Assembly (NCBI GenBank): GCA_002943765.1
Contig: PQWQ01000026.1
Location: 62,001-126,000, forward strand
Direction: 5' to 3'
DNA length: 64,000 bases
DNA from: Psoroptes ovis
Taxonomy: Eukaryota; Arthropoda; Arachnida; Sarcoptiformes; Psoroptidae
Position 1 is the first letter of the stretch. Each line of letters starts with the position of its first letter. The position numbers and the translations under genes are program-made. This document shows positions 38,373-50,135 of this stretch, piece by piece. The notes beneath the pieces are model-generated. The model saw nothing but the letters and a program-made list of their open reading frames with translations. It searched no databases and had not been told where the DNA came from.

Positions 38373-41101
38373 AAAGTATTGTCAATAGAAGGGTCAAATT
38401 GTCATTTTGATCATTGAACTTGGCGTAAAACTTGGGCGAAATAATTAATTCGAAATCTTAGCAAAACAGCAAATCATCATTCATTATCATAAATCATTCG
38501 GCAGAATGACCATCACCCAATTTTTTTCGGCAATTTTTCAATGTGTTTTCACAACTCATCACCAACCTTTGAACCTTTGAAACTTGTTCAAATCGTTCTC
38601 AACACCAGCCTTCAACACACCAGTCTCCAGCAAAAACCTTGACAAACCTTTACAAATGTGCAGAAGACCTCATTAATTTTTTCCAGTGTTAAAGAAACGC
38701 ATGCGTTTTCTTCAAATAATCAAGCCATCCATTCACCATTCATTCATTCATTTGAGAATCAAACTTCAAAAAAAAAAATGAAGAAAAATGGACCCTTCTG
38801 ATCCTTCTTTATTATTTCGAAAAACTATAGCTGGTAAACCGAATTGGTCATTTTTTTTTCTTTGTTCAAATCAAACAATTGTTTGAATGAGTGAATGAAT
38901 GAATGAATGACACACTTTCAAGTTTCTTTGTTTGTTTCTTATTAATTTCCTTTGAAACAACTTGTTTTTTCTTGAAGATTTTATCCGTGTAAAACTTTTT
39001 GGACGATCATAAAAATACATGGATTTGAATCCATTGAAATTCAAATGATTCAATTGAAATCATCATTGATTTCATCATTTATTTCCATCGAAAATTCAAA
39101 TAAATTACGACTTGTTCCAATTTATTTATTATTTCCATCAAAAATTAATCCTTTTTAACAAGTCACATACATCAAGCAAAGCATCATTCAATTTAATCGG
39201 GTATGTCCACATTCGAAATAATTCAATTGAACTCATTCGTGTTTTATTTTTTTATTTCAAATATTTAGCTTTGAATATATATAAATCACGTCCAATTCAA
39301 GCATTCATTCGTTCAATTCATTCATTCATTAATCGATTTAACAGGCTTTTACAAGGCGTAAAAACCTAATTTTATCTAACGAAAGAGCTGACATCACCAT
39401 CAAACATCATCAACATCACCACCACCATCACCATTATCATCGTCGAAACATGTTCATACATCCATAGCTTCGAAGAAACAACAGTCCACCACCACCACCA
39501 CCACCAGTATTATCAAACAGTATCATCATCAGCCACCTAGCATCGCCACAACATCACAACATTTGTTGATTGTAAATTGCATCTCTTTTTCATCATCAAC
39601 CATAGCTCGAAAAATAGCTTTGAAAAAAATAGAAAAAAGTCCATACATAGGCTTTTTAAGCAGCTTTAAATGTATTATTTGTGATTTTTGTATGTATTTG
39701 TATGTGTGTGTTGTATGTACAAGGATATTTAAACATTTTTTCAATTTAATATCAACAAACAAATAGCAAGCAAGCAAGCAACTCAATACATACACACATA
39801 TTGAGCAAGTTGTTTTCAGAGAAATGAAACTTGTTTTATTATTATTTTTGTAATTTTTGTGATGATGATATATCCAAACGTTGCTAATGAACAAACAAAA
39901 ACCAAAACAACAACAGATTTCAATTCATTTTTCTTTGACAATATCATTTTGATTGATATTCAAATTGTTTGTGTGTATGTTCCCTTTTTTTGTTTTATTT
40001 TATCATATCTATGTGTGATAAATCCCTGAAAAAATATTTAAATATTCAAATCGACCGACCAGCTTCGTCGAATAGCAGCGAATTCCATTCATTCAAACAA
40101 TCAACCAAAAAACATTTTGTGGCCAACATTCAAAATCTTCAGTGATAAATATTCAAATTCAAATTACATTCATTGTTTGTGAGCATCCAATCAACCAGTG
40201 TTGATCGTCACTATCACCATCAGCAGCACTGATCATCCCTATCAAATGATTTTTTGTGTTTTGAATTAAATGTACAGAGAAATTTTTGCAAAATTTCAAA
40301 TAGTGAAATAGGAGCATAATAATCATCATCATCATCATCATCAGCAGCAATAAATTAATCAACAATTGTGAGAGGATAAGATGACAGTTTTTAAAACTGT
40401 ATAAATGATAATTATATGAATGGTGATAATATTAATTTATTGTAAATGATTATATATCAAAAATAATACATAGGAAATTTAATTTTTTTTCAAAAATATT
40501 TGATTGCTCTGTGTATTTGTGTATATGTGTGTTGCTCATCATTATTATAATCATCGATGTTATCATCATCGTAATCATACGTTTATCATCATCGAAATTT
40601 TGCCATCGATCGATTAAACCGTTGTTTTTCAAATCATTTGGACAAATTTGTTTCTTCTGCCACGAATTATAAGAAAATCTAGTTTCGAAAACAATTTGAG
40701 ACTTGAAATATTGTTTTTTGTTGTAGTTATTAGCTGCTGCCACCACCATCATCATCAATAAACAATAATATCACCTACGCCACTGTTGATAATTAATAAA
40801 CATTGAAACACAAAATCATTTATTTTGTTGATAATATTTTCAACGATATAATCGAATCTATAATTGTTGCCTTAATACTCACAAACGCTGCCAATACATC
40901 TCTCTGAACAACAATAATAATTGAAAATATTAGTAATTAATTAATAAGTTTTGACATTAAACATTGGTGACCAAACATATGATTATGTTGTATTTATGAC
41001 CGTTTTTTGTTTGTTTTGCCTTTGGTGATTTATTGGTGATAATTCAAAAAAGAAAAAAAAATTCTGCTGAAAATTAATCATTTTTCAATAAACAATCAAA
41101 A

Positions 41102-42478
41102 ATGGTTTACGATATTCTTGGTTCGATTCGTAACCTCGTAAAATTAGATGAATATTGTATCGATAATAATGTATTTCGTTTACATTATAAGGCGACCGTA
41201 ATATTTTTGGTTGCATTTTCATTGCTTGTTACATCAAATCAATATTTTGGTGATCCTATTGATTGTATACAAAGAGATGATGTACCTCCAGCATTATTGG
41301 ATACATATTGTTGGTCAGTATTATCATTGATGAATTTCATTTTGTTTAAATCATTTTTAAATCAATCATTGTCTTTAATCAATTTTTTCTTAATTCAGGA
41401 TTCATTCAACATTTACATTGCCAGATGCATTGGATAAAAAATTAGGTGTCGAAGTACCACATCCTGGTATTGATAAATATACACCAGGTGAAAAACGTGT
41501 ATACCATAAATATTATCAATGGGTTTGTTTTGTATTGTTTTTGCAAGCGGTCATGTTCTATATACCAAGATATTTATGGAAATTATGGGAAGGTAGACGT
41601 TTGAAAAGTTTAGTTATGCATTTAGATCAACCAATCATGGATAAAGATGATCGTAAAGCTCAGATCGATTTGATTGTTGGATATTTTCGTACCAATTTAA
41701 GGTAATGTTTTGGATTGTCCAACATTTTTATAATTATTGTAATAATTTTCATTTTCACCTCACCCAAAATATAGATACCATAATACATATTTTTATTATT
41801 TTGTATTTTGTGAGTTTCTCAATTTTGTCAACGTTATATTACAAATGTATTTAATCGATGCATTTCTTGGTGGTGCATTCTCAACATATGGTTTCGATGT
41901 TATACAATATACTGAAATGGATCAAGAAAATCGTGTCGATCCAATGATTGCTATATTTCCACGTATGACTAAATGTACGTTCCATCGATATGGTTCATCA
42001 GGTGATATTCAAAAATACGATGCATTATGTATATTACCGTTGAATATTGTGAATGAAAAAATCTATGTATTCCTTTGGTTTTGGTTCGTATTTCTTGCCA
42101 TTGTCACTGGTGCATTGTTAGTATATCGATTATTTGTCATATTTTTGGAACCAATACGAAAAACAATGTTGAAATCAAGAGCAAGATTATGTGATCCATA
42201 TCATTTGAATGTTGTTTTAAGTGTAACCAAAATTGGTGATTGGTTTTTGCTGTAAGTATTCGATATTTTTGTCAAACAATCATTTAATTTTATCGTTAAT
42301 TTTTCAATATGAATTCACTATGAATAGATATTTATTGTGTAAAAATATGGACAGTCAAAATTTCAGAGAATTTATTGAAAGTTATTCAGAAATAGTGATG
42401 AAATCGAACAATGGTAATGATATCGAAAAAGAACCAATTATTGATAAATCTGGTAATGAAACGCCTGAAGAAAGATAA
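41102..42478 (+). CDS. Innexin B (gap-junction protein)
   Basis: Four exons, 41102..41313, 41399..41701, 41775..42251 and 42328..42478, give 380 aa. All hallmarks are present: ILGSIRNLVKLDEYCIDNNV then FRLHYK, the loop cysteines in GDPIDCI and YCWIHSTFTLP, the signature YYQWV (with CFVLF), FLGGAFSTYG, DPMIAIFPRMTKCTFHRYG and CILPLNIVNEKIYVFLWFW, ending GDWFLLYLLCKNMD and a short charged tail. Four membrane helices can be placed. It is the most typical innexin of the three and is closest to innexin C. The proposed splice sites are good (for example GTAAGT at 42252). A 788-bp spacer rich in simple sequence lies just upstream of it. Confidence 0.93.
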
Positions 42479-44707
42479 ATAAATATCGATCACATTCATT
42501 TAAAAATTCATTCGAAAACAAAACATCCCAAGATAATCACAAAACGAATGGGGCCAAAACAAAATAAAATAAAAAAAAATCAATAAATCAATGAATTGAA
42601 AAATTTTTCAAAAAAAAAAAAAAAAACAAATAACAAAAGGACCAAAAAACAATATCACTTATTGATCATTAATTATTAAATTCATGATCTTATTAAACTG
42701 AATTTTTGTCCAAAAATATATCCAAAATGATAATCTTCCAAAAAATAAAATAGAATGAAAATATCAAATATTTATATATTTTTATATTGAATTATTTTTT
42801 TAAGTAATAATAAACACTTTTTTATGATTAAAATCAAAAATAGAATCTTTATACGAATTATCATTGATCCATTCATTCATTTATTATTATTCATATTTTA
42901 TAATAATTTTATTTGTAATTTCTTTTTGATATTTTCAATTATCATCCATTAAATTTAATTGAAAGATTATTTTTTTAAATAAAAAATTAAAAAAATTGGA
43001 AAAAATTAAAAAAATGAAAAATTTGAAAATTTCGAATTTTGAAAAAATTTTTGAAAACTATTTCGACATGTGTTGGTCGAAAAACATGTTTGTGTGTATT
43101 TTCCACGACGTTTTTTTCGCGAAAAATTAATTTCCTTTGGTTTTAGCTTTGATTTTGTCGTCTCAAAGGCAAAATTTATCATATGAATCACATGATCACG
43201 TTGATCATTGATAAAACAGAAAAAAATAAGAAACAAAAAATAAACAAACAAAGACATTTATTCTTTGAAATTAATCTAAAATAAATTAATGTGTTAATAC
43301 ATATTTATGATTATTTGATTATTATCATTATTTGTTTACAAGTGGTTTTTCTTTAATCAATTTTATGTCTAAGAAATAATTTTCTTGAAAATACACTTGT
43401 CCTCACACTCATAAATCAATTGAAATCAATCAAACGAAATCAACGGGAAAAAAAATTCCTATGGCAGCAGCAGCAACAGCAACAGCACCAGATCAAGCAT
43501 TAAATATTACAATGAAATTTAATTGTCCATAAGTAAGCACAAGAAATTGAAGACAATGACAATTATTAATAATAATAATAATTAATTTCTAAAAAGGTTT
43601 AAAGTTCAAATTAACGCCCTGAAATTATCAATATATTATTAAATACTATGGTTGCATTTGTTTATTTTTAATACAAACGAATCATTGATTTGATTATGAT
43701 AATACATTCAATAATCATTGATATATTTGGTTATCATCATCATCATCATCATCATCGTTGTCGCCAAATTTATCAAATGGCAAAATTTTTGTTTATTATT
43801 ATGAGAAATAAATGATTATAGAAAGATTATAGATTTAAAACATCAACACGATTAAATTTGTATTTGGATATATGTGTGTGTGTGTGTGTGTGTGTATGGG
43901 CAATGTTTAGTGTTCAATGTTTAATGTATAACTGTGTTTTAAGCAATAGTTTGAATTTTGTTTTAGTCAAAAATTGAAAATAATTGAAATAACTGAAAAT
44001 ACAAAGACATACATCACCATATATCTATGTGTCGGTATCTCAATATTTGTTGAAATACACACCTACAAAAATAGATGAAAAGGGACGAAATACTGGTAAA
44101 TACATACATACCAGGCAATAATTTTTGAATTTGTTCTCAGAGGTTTGTTCAATCCTCATTCAAACATATTCCAAATATTATTTCATTTAGTTTCATTTGA
44201 ACGAAAGTAAAACAAAATTTCCAAAACATTTTCAAAATTCGTTTGCTTTCGTTTCATTCGAATCAAATCAAATCAAATCAAATCAACATCATCATCATTG
44301 TTTTAATTTTAAGCCCTGTTGATGTTGATGACGGCGACGACATAGACGACATCGACAGCAACGACAACGATATTAAACATTATCACCAAGTAATAATTGT
44401 TCAAATCACCATAACCACCACCATACCATTTATTGATGATATTTTGTGAATATTTTTTTTTGAATTGTTTGATTGATTGAACAACTAACTCTAATTACAT
44501 ACACAGCCGCACACATACAAACAATTCAATAATTCAATAATCTATTCGAACATTTCGATTAATAGTCCATGATTTTCACTAAAACTGTTGAATAGGTGAG
44601 CACCACTGAGAATAATTATTGTTTTTTAATTGTTTGAATTAATTTTTCATTTAATTTCGTAGATTATTTTAAGAAATTGAAGCTGGAATTAAGAATCGAT
44701 TAACAAA
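42479..44707. other. Intergenic region between innexins B and C
   Basis: A 2.2-kb stretch with no supported gene. It includes A-rich runs near 42575-42625, a (TG)n tract, TCATCA repeats near 43735, and a tiny 23-codon frame at 43461 (MAAAATATAP...) followed two bases after its stop by GTAAGC. That frame could be a leader exon but has no support. Confidence 0.5.
43872..43897. repeat. (TG)n microsatellite
   Basis: About 13 uninterrupted TG units in the spacer between innexins B and C. A reciprocal (AC)n tract of similar length lies at 59592-59615. Confidence 0.85.
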
Positions 44708-46098
44708 ATGGAAGATTTATTTAAATCATTGAAAACATTCATCAATAGGCCACCAATTATCATTGATAATCTAGCATTTCGTTTACATTATCGTGGTACA
44801 TTTATTATATTGTTAGCATGTAGTATAATGGTGACCAGTAAACAATATATTGGTGATCCAATTGATTGTATCAGTAAAGATGATATACCTTCAAGATTGC
44901 TTGGTAAGTTTGCGAGGTCATCTAACCACGCTTATTTGACCTGTAGACTCAGACTAATGCGTGCAATTATTTTACTTGGAAATAAATGTATTGATTAATG
45001 TGTGTAGGCCAGAGAGTGAAAGAATGAGAGGAATTTGAAAAATGTCAAAACTAACCCCTCTAAAAATGTTGGTCATTCAAAATAATGCCTTATTTTTTAT
45101 GTACCCTTAACAGATACCTATTGTTGGATACATACAACATTTTCATTGGAAAATGCTTGGAAAAAAAATGTCGGCCATGAAGTACCGTATCCGGGTGTTG
45201 ATAAAACCACTGAAAATGAAAAACGTGTTTACCATGCATATTATCAATGGGTTTGTTTCGTACTATTTTTTCAAGCTGCATTCTTCTATGTTCCACGTTA
45301 CCTGTGGAAAGGATATGAAGGTGGCCTCGTTATGAATCTGACCAAAGATTTGAAATCACCATTGGAAGATGATAAAGCGAAAGAGACTAAAATTAAATTG
45401 ATAGTCAAATATTTGAGATCATATGAAAATCGTCATAATCATTTATTTTATTTTTATTCATTTGCCGAAATTTTGAATCTGATCAATGTTATCGTTCAAA
45501 TGGTCATTATGAATCGCTTCTTAGGTGGTGAATTTTCAACATATGGTTGGGATGTATTGAATTTTACCGAATGGGATTGGTCAGTTCGTTATGATCCTAT
45601 GGTGAATAATTTAAATTGTTATCCATTCTATTTGACTAATTTGTATTTTCATCAATCATTTTTCGAAATGATTCGAAAAAATCATAGATCAAAGTCTTTC
45701 CACGTCTGACAAAGTGTACGTTCCATCGATTTGGTGCATCCGGTGATGTACAAAGACATGATGCCATGTGTATATTACCGATTAATATATTGAATGAAAA
45801 AATCTATGTACTATTATGGTTTTGGTTTTATGTGATTGCAATCATATCGGCCATCGCCATTCTTTATCGTGTGATCGTATTTTTATTCGTACCAATTCGA
45901 ATACAACGAACCCAAGCACATTGTTCATCAATAGATCGTTATAGTTTGGAACCATTAGTGAGTAGATTATCGGTCGGTGATTGGTTCCTATTGGATATGA
46001 TGTCAAAAAATATGGATTCAAGTTGTTTCAATTTATTGATTCAAAAATATTACAAAGGTGATGATGAAAATGAAAAGATGAATGGTAAACAACCATGA
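44708..46098 (+). CDS. Innexin C (gap-junction protein)
   Basis: Three exons, 44708..44903, 45114..45601 and 45688..46098, give 364 aa. Motifs: FRLHYR, QYIGDPIDCISKDDIPSRLL, then across the first junction DTYCWIHTTFSLE, the signature YYQWV, FLGGEFSTYGWDVLNFTEWD, DPMIKVFPRLTKCTFHRFG across the second junction, and CILPINILNEKIYVLLWFWF. Four membrane helices and the usual two cysteines per outer loop are kept. The first intron (210 nt) is the largest innexin intron and lies a few codons earlier than the matching intron in A and B. The second acceptor (ATCATAG before 45688) was chosen because it restores DPMIKVFPRL. It is closest to innexin B and lies downstream of it on the same strand. Confidence 0.92.
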
Positions 46099-46401
46099 AT
46101 AAACAAAAAAAAAAAAAAAAATTATAAAAATCAATCGTTAGACAAATGACTATAAATTCCAGAAAATTGCCTTTAATTAATGTTCAATAATCATCAATAA
46201 AATGTTTACATATAAAATTGTAATTTTAAATTACAAAATTATTTTTGAATTTACTTTTTTTGAATTTAAAATTTTTACAATGAACGCGACATCTGGTGGA
46301 AAAATAAAAAACTTTTCTTTGCAAATGTTTTGATTTGAATTTTTGTTTTTTGTTTTTTTTTTTGATTATTTTTGATCACATTTAAATAAATTGACGAAAT
46401 A

Positions 46402-47481
46402 ATGAAAGGTAAACTTAATTTCAATGTTAAACAATTAAATCTGTCATCAACACTAAGTACTGGACAAAATTTCCGCTGGCAAAAAATCAATTCAATCAAC
46501 ACGAATACGAAATGGCTTGGTATTATCTCGAATTTATTTGTAGTCATACTTGAGCAATTTGATGCACATATTGCATATGAAATTGTAAATATTAATCATG
46601 TATTAAGTAGCTACAAAAACAATTCAATGAATGAAAAAATGATTCTCAATGATTTCCACAAAAAACTTGAACATTATTTTAGTTTAGATATTGACTTGGA
46701 AATGCTTTATAATCATTGGTCGAAATGTGATCATAATTTCCATCGCATTGTTAAAAATGATCGATTTAAAGGTATTCGATTATTACGTCAAGATTTAACT
46801 GAAAATATATTCTCATTCATATGTTCATCAAATAATAATATTATTCGTATATCAAAAATGATTAAAAAATTATGTGAAAATTTCGGTACAAAACTATATG
46901 ATTGTTCTATTGAAAAATCATCATCCGAAATATCTGAAGATGTTTACGCATTTCCAAGCATTTCATCATTGATTGCTTGTGAACAAAAACTTCGTGATCT
47001 TGGTTTTGGTTATCGATCAAAATTCATTTGTCAAACAGCTAAGAAAATAATGAATGAAAGTCAATCGAATGCAAATGAATGGCTGAAACAATTATCACTG
47101 ATGACATATGAAGATGCACGCGCACAATTAATGTCATTACCAGGAATCGGTGCAAAAGTTGCCGATTGTATTTGTCTGATGTCATTACAACATTCGGAAT
47201 CGGTACCAGTAGATACACATGTTTATCAATTAACAATGAAACTTTATTGTGATGAATTTTCATTGAATATTAATAAAAGGTCAAAATCATCATCGATGAC
47301 CACAAAAAAATATAATGAAATTGGTAATTGATCAATTTGAATGTTTTTGATTTTAAATTAATTTTGTTCAATCCTTTTGTTCACTTTTACAGCTGATTTT
47401 TATCGTCAAAAATTTCAAATACATGCTGGATGGGCTCAGACAATATTGTTTTGTTCGGATCTGAAACAATTATCGAAATAA
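46402..47481 (+). CDS. OGG1: 8-oxoguanine DNA glycosylase (OGG1)
   Basis: Exons 46402..47323 and 47393..47481 give 336 aa; the 69-nt intron splits an alanine codon. The N-terminal domain has LSTGQNFRWQK and WLGIISN; the middle has GIRLLRQDLTENIFSFICSSNNNI; the helix-hairpin-helix reads LMSLPGIGAKVADCICLMSL, then VPVDTH. The Schiff-base lysine is K252 and the catalytic aspartate D271, with the 19-residue spacing of the human enzyme. The end, FQIHAGWAQTILFCSDL, matches the last helix. It removes 8-oxoguanine opposite cytosine in nuclear or mitochondrial DNA. A Ser/Lys/Thr insert near residue 290-305 is not usual. It starts 304 bp after innexin C and converges on the arrestin-domain gene 97 bp away. 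Confidence 0.93.
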
Positions 47482-47578
47482 TCAATCGAAATCTGCATTA
47501 AATATTATAATCTCGAATAATGGATGATTCTGGTTTAAGTATATTTGAGCAATTGTGAAAGGCATACATGGTAATGAA

Positions 47579-48742
47579 TTAATGAGGAACAACAATTCCA
47601 GGTTCTGGTGGTGCATCAGCATTCGATGGTGGTTCATTTACTGGAAGATTTGTAACGATAATAGGCATATTCAAACGTAAGTCGAATGCTAATGGAATTT
47701 TTAATTTTGCCGTTATCAAATATTGTATTTGTATAATTGGACATGTATTGTGTACGATTGGTAAACTGATTGGTACAGCTACGTGCATTTCATGTGTTTT
47801 TTCACTTTGTGGTTCAATTGTTGTACCCATTACTGATGATAATTTTTGCATCAATTTCCTTTCCTCTTCATGTGCTTTGAATGTTATCTCTTGTCGTAGC
47901 GCACCTTTCAAAACGATCGATTTCATTGATTGATTATTTATTGTGCATTTAATTGGCACTTTGGTTCCTGTACGGATGGTGAAAGATTAGAATATATTTT
48001 TACAAATAATTTCAAATTATAAAATGGTCATACCTAATTGAAAACCAGATCTAGGTATTTCACAATGCATCAAAACTGTTTTACCATTGATTAATCCAAC
48101 TGTTTTACTTTTATTTTCAATTATAGGAATCTATATTTTGTGAATATAAATTTGAAGATTAATGATGATGTTATTCGATTAAATCAATCAACTTACAAGT
48201 AATTCATTTGGTGATAAAATATTCGGTGATGATATAACACTAATGATCATGTCTTTTTTCTCTGATTCAGCTTTTGCTTTGATTTTATAACGTATAAAAC
48301 CATATTGTGCATCCAATGAACTTGGTACATTCGGTGGAATGATGAATGAAAATCCAATATCATGTTTACCAGTCGATAATTTTGAATGATAAACTATGGA
48401 TGATGAAGAACGATGAAGATCAATCGATCAATTGATTTTAATCAGAAAAAATAAAAATGAATACAACCAAAACATACCTGTACCAGGTTTGTAAATCAAT
48501 TCCAATAGGCTTATATCTTTGATATATTTATCAAAACCATTATCTTTGTTGCCACTATTTTTTCCGCTACTATCATTCGTAGGTATTTCAACTCTAGCTT
48601 TACCTACTAATTTTATTTCAATACAATCAAAATCGATTTCACCTGTTACAGTTATAATACAATGACCTGTAACCACTTCACCACTTGTATATGTGGCACT
48701 AGGACGATCTAGCACAATTGTCACTGCTGTTACTTGATTCAT
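47579..48742 (-). CDS. Arrestin-domain-containing protein (ARRDC/TXNIP-like alpha-arrestin)
   Basis: Four exons, 48742..48478, 48393..48197, 48130..48034 and 47967..47579, give 315 aa; phases agree. The N-lobe shows AVTIVLDRPSATYTSGEVVTG, GHCIITV and IEIKLVGKARVE; then HDIGFSFIIPPNVPSSLDAQ, YGFIRYKIKAKAE and, in the C-lobe, TKVPIKCTINNQS and QIQYLITAKLKIPLAFDLRL, IPI(IV)TNLP. These are the arrestin N and C domains of alpha-arrestins, adaptors in membrane protein trafficking. The protein stops soon after the C domain, and I see no PPxY motif for binding NEDD4-type ubiquitin ligases, so it is a short form. The frame extends upstream only to a TTG, so the ATG at 48742 is used. Confidence 0.85.
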
Positions 48743-50135
48743 TGTTATTTGTCGAAACAAAACAAAAGATTATAGATTGATTGATTATAGATTAATCACT
48801 GAATATATTATTGATTGGAATGTTTGAATAGCTCATTCAAAAAAAAAAAAAAAAAAAAGAAAAAATCGACCTTAAACTTTTTCAATTATCAATAAATTCA
48901 ATTGCTGATGTGTATGTTTGTAGGTTAGTGTTGATGGTTGATGGTTGCTTGTTGGTTGATGTGTGTGTATGATGTGTTTGTGTGAATTGTGTGGACACCC
49001 TTCAAAACAATTTCATATTCACAAGTATAGCTTTGAAAATCAACTTTGAAAATTAACTTGTTTTTCCTTTAAATGTTTATGACCATGGTAACATATTAAC
49101 TTACGAAGCGTATAATGTTTGTATTTATATCAATGAAAACAAATATACTTTGAATATTTTTACAATCTTTTTCAATAGTAGATATAACTTGTCTGTTTAA
49201 ATTTATCTGCAGCTTTTCTATATATCAAATATTCATTCATATTTATGAAAAGAAGAAAAAATCATCTTTAAAACATGATGATGATGATAGACAACCCTTG
49301 GTGTAGTGGTTGTATAGAGACATTGTTATTGCTGTTGTTGTTATAAACGTTAGTATTTTTCTGATTTAAAATATTTCTAAAGATGCTTTCAAAGCATAGA
49401 AAAAACTTTCAGAAATTCAAACGTGAACATGACAGTGTTTTGGGCGCCAATTTAACGTTTTTCAAATTTCGAAATATTTAACGTTTCTGAGTGATTTGAA
49501 ACGTTGTATTTTCAATTTTAAAGTTACTGTCAACGATAATGATTCGTTATTCATTAAAAGATTTCAAGATTTTCAAAAATTTTCGAATCATTTTCAATGA
49601 TTTTCTATTTCGAAATTAATCAATTATTTAATTCAATATTTTCGATTGAATGATGTACACATGATTGAACATTAATGTCATTTGAAAATTGTCAAATTAT
49701 TTATTAGGTTATTGTCCGAAAAGTTCTAGCCGATTTCGATTAGCAACTCTATTGATTAAGCCGAATAAACTTTTCGGACAGCCCCTAATATTTTCGATTT
49801 TTTCATTTCGAAGACGAATATAATAATTTAGTTTAATAATAATTCAATATCATAATCAAAACGAATCAATTGGAATTCGATATGAAGAAAAAAATGTATT
49901 TTATTTAATTTGTATCAAAATCAAAATATTATAACGCCACCAAATAAGGGCGTCATTTGTGTTATGATCATTGATCAATGATTTTGGATGATTTGATTCG
50001 AATATGATTATGTTTGTTTATATTTACATTTTATTTTAGTGTAGTTTCGGATTGTGTTTTTCAATGATTTCCATGCATTTCCATTTCCATATTTGAGCCA
50101 ACGACGTTCATTTGTTTAGAATGTTTTAAATTCAA
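48743..50135. other. Intergenic region between the arrestin-domain and Spatzle-like genes
   Basis: A 1.4-kb stretch with a long A run near 48840-48858, TTGG/GTGT simple sequence near 48900-48990 and one MITE (49704-49788). No coding sequence supported. The left part should hold the promoter of the arrestin-domain gene; the right part is 3' to the Spatzle-like gene. Confidence 0.5.
49704..49788. repeat. Palindromic mariner-like MITE, copy 3
   Basis: An 85-bp inverted repeat flanked by TA on both sides (49702-49703, 49789-49790). The left end is TTAGGTT, an extra ATT, then GTCCGAAAAGTTC; the right end is CTTTTCGGACAGCCCCTAA. Its centre (CAACTCTATTGATTAAGCC) is shared with copy 4 but not with copies 1 and 2. 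Confidence 0.72.

Larger units (their letters stand above)
36650..41101. other. Intergenic region between innexins A and B
   Basis: A 4.5-kb stretch holding one tRNA gene (38276-38372) and one doubtful small frame (37094-37294). Otherwise it contains simple repeats: ATTC/CATT near 38740-38910 and 39300-39330, CACCAC near 39417-39510, and GATGAT/ATCATC near 40320. I saw no further coding sequence that I would defend. Confidence 0.5.

Noticed and set aside
39529..40758. Minus-strand frames in the innexin A-B spacer
   Set aside because: They are translations of CAT/ATC and CACCAC simple repeats without conserved features.
43461..43532. A 23-codon frame MAAAATATAP... followed by GTAAGC
   Set aside because: It is too short, built from a CAG repeat, ends in its own stop before the donor, and no partner exon was found.
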